The notes beneath the pieces are model-generated. The model was not told where the DNA came from, searched no databases, and saw only the letters and a program-made list of their open reading frames with translations. A program made the position numbers and the translations under genes. Of a DNA stretch of 54,043 bases, positions 45,201-49,922 are shown piece by piece (position 1 is the first letter of the stretch; every line of letters starts with the position of its first letter). The DNA is from an uncultured Oscillospiraceae bacterium (GTDB taxonomy: Bacteria; Bacillota; Clostridia; Oscillospirales; Oscillospiraceae): assembly GCA_944387065.1 (NCBI GenBank), contig CALXDM010000011.1, forward strand, positions 1 through 54,043, written 5' to 3'.

Positions 45201-46905
45201 GCATATTGAGGATGCCCGCGGTGTTGTTATACACCACGCAGGCGATGGCTCCCTGCTGCTGGGCAATGCTCTGTTTGTCCGGGAAGGACACGCCGCCGCC
45301 CCGGGACACCACCACAACCTTACCCTCAACATCAACACCTTCGTAGCTGTCCATATCCCCATATCCATCCAGGACCACGAACTCCAGCCTGTCACCACTG
45401 TACTTCGCAAACAGCTGGTTGTTGATACCCGTGTCGTTGTAACCGATCTCCCTGCCATCCTCGGTGGTAAAGTAGAGCTGTTCCACCGCGTTGTTGTCCG
45501 CGGAGGCCACGCTCAGGGCCGCTCCGTAGGTGCTGGGCGTTCCCACCAGGCCAATGTCCGGGTTGCCCGCCAGGGAATAGCCCCCGAAGTTGTTGTTGTA
45601 GGCGCTGTTGGTATCGTTGCCCGCAGCGATGACCACCTGGATCCCAGCATCGGTCAGCCTTTGCAGAATCGTGATCATGTTCTGGTCGTCATCAGTGTAG
45701 CCGGCGGCCGAGCCCAGGGAGAGGTTGGCCACATCCACGTCCAGAGCCACGCAGTCCTCCAGGGCGGCCATCACCACATCCCAGCTGGCCCCATCCCCGG
45801 AAAACACCTGCATAACCAGCAGCTGCGCATCGGGGGCCACACCCACCACATCCGTGCTGTCCAGCCGGTTTGCCGCGGCAATGCCCGCCACGTGGGTGCC
45901 GTGGTCGCTGCCCGCTCCAGTGTGAGACACATCCGTGTTATTCAGGGCATAGTTGTAGGCAAACGGCACCTTCGTGCTGACATAGACATTCTGAGGCGCC
46001 ACTGAAGAACCCTGACTGGCATTCAGAGTACCGCTTCTCCAGGTGCTGATCACCTCGTCCCTGGTCATGGAGTCCGCAGTGAGCTGGCTGGAACTCAGCG
46101 CTTGGAAACTGGGATGGGTCAGCACCAGACCGGTGTCGAGGATGGCAATACGCATACCTCTGCCGGTATAGCCCGTGTTGTTGACCGTATCCGCGCCAAT
46201 CATGGTGGTGGCATTGCTGGTCTGAGGATAGAGCTGATCCTCCGTCTCCGGAATGTGGAACATGGGGGCCACATAAACCCGATCCACCCCGGGCAGTTTG
46301 GCAATCTGCTCCTTGTTCTCATAGGTGGTGGTTACGGACAAGCCCGTGCTGGCCACCGTGTAGGTGTAACCAAACTCCACATCAGCCTCGTCCCCCACCG
46401 CTTCCAGGATCTGAGCCTTCAGATCCTCCACAGCGGCCTCCTGCCGGGCCTCATAATTGCGCACCGGGCTGGTTCCGTCGGCAATCTCATCCGTGGAGTA
46501 TCCCTGGGCCAGCAGGGAGGGCTGCTCCAATTCCACGATGAAGGTCACCTGATCGTCCGCCGCGGGCTCACTGTCCGCGCCAGTACCGGAAGGGCGGTCC
46601 TCATCAGGCTCCAGCCCTTCTTCGGTCACCTCGCCAGTTCCCTCAGTGAGGGTGCCGGTGATGGCCTCCGACCCGTCATCTGAAGCGGCGCCGCTCCCCT
46701 CCCCTGGGTCAGGCAAACGCAGGCCGCCCTGGGCAGTCTCGTCATCCTGGAAGGCAAAGCCGGACAGCTGCTCCTGCGTCTGCTCTGCCTGTGTATCCTG
46801 TGCCGGCGCTCCCTCGGCCAGCACCGCCAGCGCCGCTGGCGCCAGCGAGGCGGTCAAAGCCAGCGCCAGCAAAAGGGCCAAGCCCCGTTTCTTGATGCCT
46901 TTCAT
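39211..46905 (-). CDS. giant secreted subtilisin-like (S8) protease with internal dockerin and Big2 domains
   Basis: 2564 residues. Signal peptide about 1-28, acidic spacer, I9-type prodomain (about 117-215), then an S8 domain with catalytic Asp257 (AILDTG), His335 (SDHGTHVAG) and Ser663 (SGTSMASP), all intact. A PA-like insert lies at about 490-600. Next comes an Fn3-like domain interrupted by a dockerin at about 812-870: DFNGDGTITTADARLLL and DVDGNGRVEDADVAIMV, two calcium loops. The rest has three Big2-type Ig domains (about 1495-1590, 1848-1935, 2195-2290) and propeller-like repeats. There is no sortase signal, SLH or membrane anchor. It starts four bases after the stop of the cohesin-SLH gene, with GGGAGGAA before ATG 46905. 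Probably cell-surface protein digestion. Confidence 0.93.
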   Translation of the reverse strand: MKGIKKRGLALLLALALTASLAPAALAVLAEGAPAQDTQAEQTQEQLSGFAFQDDETAQGGLRLPDPGEGSGAASDDGSEAITGTLTEGTGEVTEEGLEPDEDRPSGTGADSEPAADDQVTFIVELEQPSLLAQGYSTDEIADGTSPVRNYEARQEAAVEDLKAQILEAVGDEADVEFGYTYTVASTGLSVTTTYENKEQIAKLPGVDRVYVAPMFHIPETEDQLYPQTSNATTMIGADTVNNTGYTGRGMRIAILDTGLVLTHPSFQALSSSQLTADSMTRDEVISTWRSGTLNASQGSSVAPQNVYVSTKVPFAYNYALNNTDVSHTGAGSDHGTHVAGIAAANRLDSTDVVGVAPDAQLLVMQVFSGDGASWDVVMAALEDCVALDVDVANLSLGSAAGYTDDDQNMITILQRLTDAGIQVVIAAGNDTNSAYNNNFGGYSLAGNPDIGLVGTPSTYGAALSVASADNNAVEQLYFTTEDGREIGYNDTGINNQLFAKYSGDRLEFVVLDGYGDMDSYEGVDVEGKVVVVSRGGGVSFPDKQSIAQQQGAIACVVYNNTAGILNMQVNTGAGDIPCVSIGQVDGQHLIELGNGFITVCNDGAKEFYSDTSMSSFSSWGSAPNLQLKPEITGVGGSIYSTRDPNYNGGGVTNYYGYMSGTSMASPQVAGAMAVLNQYLQQEGYSKGKATWQLAANLLMSTADPIQYSTNLEYSPRQQGAGLVDLVGATEAGAYLSNPDAEHDRPKAEVGESANGSYSFTFQITNISDVAKTYQFDSSLFTETYNEGLIGNQPRALQAKVTVGGQATLRYDFNGDGTITTADARLLLQSLDDSSVISASDPRYAYRDVDGNGRVEDADVAIMVRYCAGLPVEEDLLATLGGAGGVTTVTVPANETVTLDATITLTAADRTYLNQFPNGMYVEGYLYAESTDGDTEQNLTMPILGFYGDWSDAPVFDGVNELDGQTSLFDPVVYTYYNNQLGTNPYIRASQRTGDEYNAVSHINPMVEIDLGLLRNAKLLRFTVVDTVTGQQYFQTETEYNTKTYYSDTYGQVIPYYIYNATLSENYVWNGRNASNGAQVRYTVEAFLDDGDTVADDSWSFYVTMDTQAPQVRNASDLQSALDTSGGRAVLTLDLQDNTHIAAILVENRNGDIVGRYEPGAEVQSGQAFTQEIDVTGLGSDFTITVADYACNETELAVHLTGTEVENPTIQELDTGRLYGSENISVAGSVDLGWFSVNKADLSDARNETFSTDTYFSGEYVDGYVVAQRSDGDVVVLTPYGSYWGSQTIIQSAAAAEGQANFQTLYDMALQYNSTGLDRLFAVGWTYNGTITGSAYGGTNYLYEIVFPAGRDPYISELRALTGLPDGEEMVCLTISDNGTFYGISTSGTLWTIDPDTGLCTRIRIITEFTSLTGFSGVNVIQSMAYDHEQDVIYWAAHSQTPNGYSYSHLCRILKIDTSDPDCPAEIVGTLGHSGASALFVPTQLDSDLFGLSNQPTGFSVSPASVTLLEGMTTTLSVSWSPWNAEAQPITWSSSDTDVATVNNNGVVTAVGEGTAQIQATAQVYSTTTSQMEEHTETVTVNVQSAQSLLYGFVATPGGASAMDWITYSAANPRSTTTIGSASHMWQGGAYYEGNLYTVEYPRNTQGLSGYTGTIVYKSTVTDGRIGTPVEISRTPGIEIGNLAIDYNTGRMYGVDLTNGGLAIVDTQTGLIDPLGTFQFSGSVSSSEYVMTAMAIICDGPETTILVGSMNGNLYTVNPDTLACTYVGTAGAEYWNYAAMTYDYNTGNIYWAPSSEGNNPLLLVTLEETSSGSLRAQVSELGYVARADGVEQTVMFTIPEEEPETIIIPVQRMWIEGEEERTALTGATIQLVAQTEPARPTVRAKTWTSSNESVATVDSFGNVTFHQTGTVTITATLRDRNSNVFTDTVDYTVLQGGGELTANLAADTSTGYYGFQLTVPVSTPQQSKAGQRVLDYYNLRAGEYYDGAFYAYEDDGTFLRISASNPHDFIVLGQLTGNRVVDMTFDYSTGTMYALTGNRQLMKVNLNNGSLTQVSTLSQSVYTLAAGEGGALYAAGTSSGEQATVYRLTVSGNTVTSAQVLTTLNAVVRAGQSSGNYNSQMTYDYATDRLYLHAVDHASGRSDGLFMIQLDENGDRATHVAAELGKIALEISGSYTVGNAYLGMLCAIPDESNLPQPDYVTSVTLSATTTQLKVGDTLTLTAQVQPSNTTAQGVRWESSAPDVARVDSNSGSVTAVTPGEATITVTATSNPSISASCTVRVLSEEQVGTTVAYAITQEQGLISFNPKVPSEYDVIGSIANAGNIVGMDVHGSDVYYVLNSGGSVQLYRYNTDSKLRTFLGTLQTYTNSYNDMAYDPTNNMIYLACGLYVYQYYLPNLQSGISAPAGAVMPQVPGGPVNGSVYGVTVVDGKAVALCVSEGRTFLYQIESFSSGTCIFLGWIGGLNLAEGSTEFTYEAGEKRFYVTDGRNELYTFAMDDLHDGWIVAGDESQIKPAQLIGPVGGGQSVTGLAIVNSATAALEVSAVALERQPAALAWGLRDRARTM

Positions 46906-46909
46906 GCTG

Positions 46910-48262
46910 TCATTCCTCCCCTTGCTCCGCCGTGTCAAACCGCTGGATGATCGCGGCAATCTGCGCTCGGCTGGCCTCCTCGCCGGGCAGGATCATGGAG
47001 TCCGATCCGCCCTGGATGATGCCCTCCGCTACGGCCCATGCCATCGCGTCGCGGGCGAAGCCGCTGATCTGATCCGCATCTCTAAAGCTGTCCAGCTCCA
47101 CCCGGGCCGTGGTGTCTCGTCCGGCAGCCTGTGCGTACCGATACAGGAGGGTGACCAGCTGCTCCCGGCTGATCATGTCATCCGGGGCAAAGGAGGTGTC
47201 GCTCACCCCCACGGTGATGCCCTCCCGTACTGCCCAGAGCACCGCATCTCGATAATATGCGTCGTCCTGGATGTCGGTGAAGTCCATGCTCCCAGACACC
47301 GCCGGCGAACCGGCCAGCCGGTACAGGATGGTGACCAGCATCCCCCGGGTGGTCCCGTCGTCAGGGGCAAAGACCGTGTCGCTTACACCCAGCATCAGAC
47401 CATTTCCCACCACATAGACCACATTCTCATAGTACCAGGAGCCGATTTCCACATCCACGAACTCCACGGTGGGCTGCTCCGGCTGCTCTGGTTGCTCCGG
47501 CGGCTGGGAGGGGGTCACCGGAGGCAGGAGCGTCCCACCACCCGGCAGAGTGGGCGTCACGGGGGGATCAGACGCATCCGGTTCCTCAGGCGGGTTGGAT
47601 GTACCCGGCTGGGTGGGCGTCACCGGCGGGTTGGATGTACCAGGATTGCTGGGCACTACCGGGGGATTGGTTGTACCCGGATTGCTGGGCACTGCCGGGG
47701 GATTGGTCGTACCCGGGTTGCTGGGGTCTGCCGGGGACTGGGTCGGGGTGGGTCCAGGCGTGACTTGCCCGTCGCCCCCCACGTTGATCTCCACCGAGGC
47801 GGACAGATCCCCGCTCACGCCGGTCAGATAGCTGCCGCTGCCCAGGGAGATGGTCACGCTGCCTGTCCGCTGAGTCGTAAACGTCACAGTGAACAAGATC
47901 CCGTTCGTGACGGCCTGGTTCTCCGCGGCAAAGGCCAGCAGCACCTGTCCGTCTTGCGTCCCGTTGTCCTCCAGGACCAGCCGACCGCTATTGGTCCAGG
48001 CAGAGCCCTGCTGCGCGCTCACATAATCCAGCGCGTTCCGATCATACTGGAGCACCAGCACTCCGTCCGTCACTGCCTGGCTGGCGGTGGCAACCAGTTC
48101 CACCGTCACCTGATCCCCCACCTCGAAGGAATCAGCCCCTGGAACCCGCAGGTCCACCGAGGCCGCCCGGGCAGAGGACAGGCTGATCTGGATGCAGCCC
48201 ACCAGCAGGATGACTGCCAGTACGACTGCCGCCCATCTGCTTATCTTTGCTTTGTACCTCAT
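46910..48262 (-). CDS. cohesin-SLH cell-surface anchor protein (mini-scaffoldin)
   Basis: 450 residues. Signal sequence (cleavage likely after ARA, about residue 33; LVGC at 20-23 also fits a lipobox). A cohesin-like domain follows at about 35-163 (DGVLVLQYDRNALDYVSAQQG, GQVLLAFAAENQAVTNGILFTVTF). Then a Pro-rich linker with repeated PSNPGTTNPP (about 165-265). Three SLH domains close the protein (about 268-330, 331-393, 394-445; TRGMLVTILYRLAG, SREQLVTLLYRYAQ, SRAQIAAIIQRFD). SLH domains bind cell-wall polymers and cohesin binds dockerin. The next gene encodes a dockerin-bearing protease with no anchor, so this is very likely its holder. Confidence 0.9.
   Translation of the reverse strand: MRYKAKISRWAAVVLAVILLVGCIQISLSSARAASVDLRVPGADSFEVGDQVTVELVATASQAVTDGVLVLQYDRNALDYVSAQQGSAWTNSGRLVLEDNGTQDGQVLLAFAAENQAVTNGILFTVTFTTQRTGSVTISLGSGSYLTGVSGDLSASVEINVGGDGQVTPGPTPTQSPADPSNPGTTNPPAVPSNPGTTNPPVVPSNPGTSNPPVTPTQPGTSNPPEEPDASDPPVTPTLPGGGTLLPPVTPSQPPEQPEQPEQPTVEFVDVEIGSWYYENVVYVVGNGLMLGVSDTVFAPDDGTTRGMLVTILYRLAGSPAVSGSMDFTDIQDDAYYRDAVLWAVREGITVGVSDTSFAPDDMISREQLVTLLYRYAQAAGRDTTARVELDSFRDADQISGFARDAMAWAVAEGIIQGGSDSMILPGEEASRAQIAAIIQRFDTAEQGEE
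47560..47760 (-). repeat. proline-rich linker repeats in the cohesin-SLH gene
   Basis: Tandem, imperfect copies of a unit encoding about (V)PSNPGT(T/S)NPP, four to five copies. They form the flexible stalk between cohesin and SLH domains. The copy number could vary between strains. Confidence 0.75.
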
Positions 48263-48393
48263 GGTCTAACTTCAACTCCTTCGCTTTTTCATTCCTGTGC
48301 GCGTTTCGCTTCCCCCGATGGGTCAGTACTGCCGCCTGTATCCCAGCTTGGAACGGTTCGCTTTTCTCCTGAGCCTTGGCCAGGGGGCGCTAT

Positions 48394-48437
48394 GTACTTG
48401 TTACATAAATCGTAGCACAAGTACCAGGGAAATACAA
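48394..48437 (-). promoter_or_regulatory. promoter and operator of the cohesin-SLH/protease genes
   Basis: Minus strand: TTGTAT (48432-48437), a 17-base spacer and TACGAT (48409-48414). An inverted repeat GTACTTGT (48394-48401) / ACAAGTAC (48417-48424), 15 bases apart, brackets the -10. A further ACTTGTAC half lies at 48448-48455. A regulator binding here would control both genes. Confidence 0.6.
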
Positions 48438-48535
48438 CCCCGCCCCCACTTGTACATTGTCCCAGCGTCAGGGTCCCGTTCCGTCAAATCTTTGCATTTT
48501 CCCAATTCCTTCCTTGGCTTAGCGACCGTTACCTG

Positions 48536-48718
48536 TTACACCATGCCCCCCTTCTGCTTGGCCTCTTTTTCCGCCTTGAAGGCTGCCAGCCCAGCCACAA
48601 GCAGCGTTCGGATCATCTCTGACTGGGTCCTGTCGTAAAATATTTTTTTGGCTTCGTCCATCAGCTCTTCCATATCCGGGGTAACTGCGAAGGTCATCCT
48701 CTTCAGTTCGGTTGCCAT
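48536..48718 (-). CDS. small ribbon-helix-helix protein
   Basis: 60 residues. KRMTFAVTPDMEELMDEAKKIFY then SEMIRTLLVAGLAAF fits the ribbon-helix-helix pattern (strand KRMTFAV, two helices). GGAGG lies nine bases before the ATG. A consensus promoter and a cluster of TGAAC half-sites lie upstream, shared with the divergent small gene. No toxin gene follows. A DNA-binding regulator is likely; the target is unknown. Confidence 0.75.
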   Translation of the reverse strand: MATELKRMTFAVTPDMEELMDEAKKIFYDRTQSEMIRTLLVAGLAAFKAEKEAKQKGGMV

Positions 48719-48766
48719 CTTCCATCACCTCCCCTGCAGGGGCTGAACTTCTGAACTCTTGCCGTT

Positions 48767-48796
48767 ATTATAGTTCATACGGTCTGAACCTGTCAA
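48767..48796 (-). promoter_or_regulatory. promoter of the minus-strand RHH gene with palindromic spacer
   Basis: Minus strand: TTGACA (48791-48796), an 18-base spacer and TATAAT (48767-48772). The spacer is almost filled by GTTCA-N7-TGAAC (48773-48789), a likely operator. Confidence 0.78.
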
Positions 48797-48818
48797 CCCC
48801 CTTTCGACCATTTTTCTC

Positions 48819-48847
48819 TTGACAGAACTTATGAACCTATGCATAAT
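48819..48847 (+). promoter_or_regulatory. promoter of the plus-strand RHH gene
   Basis: TTGACA (48819-48824), a 17-base spacer and CATAAT (48842-48847). TGAAC half-sites are present inside the spacer and just after the -10. Confidence 0.7.
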
Positions 48848-48866
48848 ATGAACCAAGAGAGGGGGG

Positions 48867-49091
48867 ATGGAAATGCCGACGGAAAAGCCGCGCTACACTG
48901 TAATCGTCGATGAGGATCTGCTGAAGCAGATTGACGATTTCCGCTTTGAACATCGCTATCCCAGCCGCTCTGCCGCCACATTGGAGCTGATCCGCCTGGG
49001 GATTGGGGTCTTAAAAAAGCAAAAGCATGGCAAAGCGCGGGAAAAGGATCCCCGACCGGAGGGGAATCCAGGTTCGGGCCCTGCCCGCTAA
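48867..49091 (+). CDS. small ribbon-helix-helix protein, divergent partner
   Basis: 74 residues. PRYTVIVDEDLLKQIDDFRFEHRYPSRSAATLELIRLGIGVL has the ribbon-helix-helix layout, followed by a basic tail KKQKHGKAREK and a Pro/Gly-rich end. The ATG at 48867 abuts a GAGAGGGGGG stretch; the in-frame ATG at 48873 has better spacing and may be the true start. Divergent from the 60-residue RHH gene, with common operator half-sites. No partner toxin adjacent. Confidence 0.7.
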   Translation: MEMPTEKPRYTVIVDEDLLKQIDDFRFEHRYPSRSAATLELIRLGIGVLKKQKHGKAREKDPRPEGNPGSGPAR

Positions 49092-49363
49092 GCGGGAAGA
49101 GTCCAGCGGTCCAAGCTTGAGAGGCTGCCTGTGTGGTGGGGTCTGCCACAGAGTCCGGTCTGATGATCCGATCCCCACCTGGAGTTGTTTGCCCCATCCC
49201 CGCCCCTCAGCCTTTATGCAGTATGCCAGCCCCAGAGCAAAATTCCTGGAAACCTTTTGGTTCCCAGGAATTTATTGCTCCGAGGGGCAATGGATGCCGT
49301 GCAACCCCTCCTGTTTTAGTATAGATCAGCGGCCATGCCAAGTCGGCAGCCCTGGATAGACGG
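49092..49363. other. gene-free stretch with two hairpins
   Basis: No gene is seen. It holds a long imperfect hairpin (49235-49280; GAGCAA...TTGCTC outside, AATTCCTGG...CCAGGAATT inside) and a shorter one with stem GAGGGG/CCCCTC (49282-49310), followed by CTGTTTT. The second could terminate the small RHH gene. Confidence 0.5.
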
Positions 49364-49397
49364 AAAAAGGAGGACATCCATGGGATGTCCTCCTTTT
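49364..49397. terminator. terminator downstream of the tRNA-Thr fragment
   Basis: An 11-base perfect stem GGAGGACATCC (49369-49379) / GGATGTCCTCC (49383-49393), a 3-base loop, and As/Ts on both sides. On the minus strand it directly follows the tRNA CCA end, as a native tRNA terminator would. Confidence 0.88.
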
Positions 49398-49441
49398 GGA
49401 GCTGCTAGGCAGATTTGAACTGCCGACCTCATCCTTACCAA
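49397..49441 (-). other. 3' part of tRNA-Thr(GGT): integration-site remnant (att)
   Basis: Minus strand, 45 bases. It begins exactly at the anticodon loop (TTGGTAA, anticodon GGT), then the 3' anticodon strand GGATG, variable loop AGGTC, T arm GGCAG-TTCAAAT-CTGCC, acceptor strand TAGCAGC, discriminator T and CCA. The expected 5' anticodon strand (CATCC), D arm and acceptor half are absent upstream. This is not a working tRNA. It is the copy left when an element integrates into a tRNA gene. Confidence 0.85.
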
Positions 49442-49922
49442 CGCCGGTTTTTGATTTTTTCTAATCTTTTCCGCTTGTTTATAGGCATTTCTATTCCAAG
49501 TAGATTGCTTTCTGTCACTTTTTAAGTGGCAGGTTCCCGTCTGTTCCGCCGCTCTCTGTGGCATCTTGTGTGGTCAAACCGTTGGGAGAGAGGGGCCCCG
49601 CACTTTGACGGTTTGTACAAATGTGGGCAGAGTGCGCGCTCTTCCTTTCCTGCCGCATACCTCATTATCCCGCTTTTCTACATGCTTTCATAGGGCTGCT
49701 TTTGAGACAGTGTTAACAAAGATAAAAAGATAAAGAGATGAGAATCCTCTTCCCAAAGCTGCCATGTCTCCATCCTCTTGCGATAAACCTTTAGTTGCAA
49801 GATTCATGCAAGTCTGTACCAAACTCCCTGCTATTGTTAAATGATGCCGTGTAAACCGCAAAGAAGTACCAAGATGATCCCAAGTTAGTCCAAAGTTGGC
49901 CCCAAAACATTTCTTCGTTACA
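49442..49922. other. gene-free edge of the island with tandem 11-base repeats
   Basis: No gene of significance is seen. AT content rises sharply compared with the left side. Three adjacent 11-base units lie at 49870-49902 (CAAGATGATCC, CAAGTTAGTCC, AAAGTTGGCCC), with a looser fourth before them. They are reminiscent of integrase arm-binding sites. Confidence 0.45.

Noticed and set aside
47560..47760. Repeats that look like a CRISPR array or tandem repeat locus
   Set aside because: They are in frame and encode the Pro-rich linker of the cohesin-SLH protein; there are no spacers and no cas genes.
46910..48262. Lipoprotein assignment for the cohesin-SLH protein from LVGC at residues 20-23
   Set aside because: SLH domains already explain attachment and a signal peptidase I site (ARA) follows; the lipobox match may be chance. 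Left open but not used.
49397..49441. A complete tRNA gene
   Set aside because: Only the 3' portion from the anticodon loop is present; no D arm or 5' acceptor strand could be found upstream on the minus strand.
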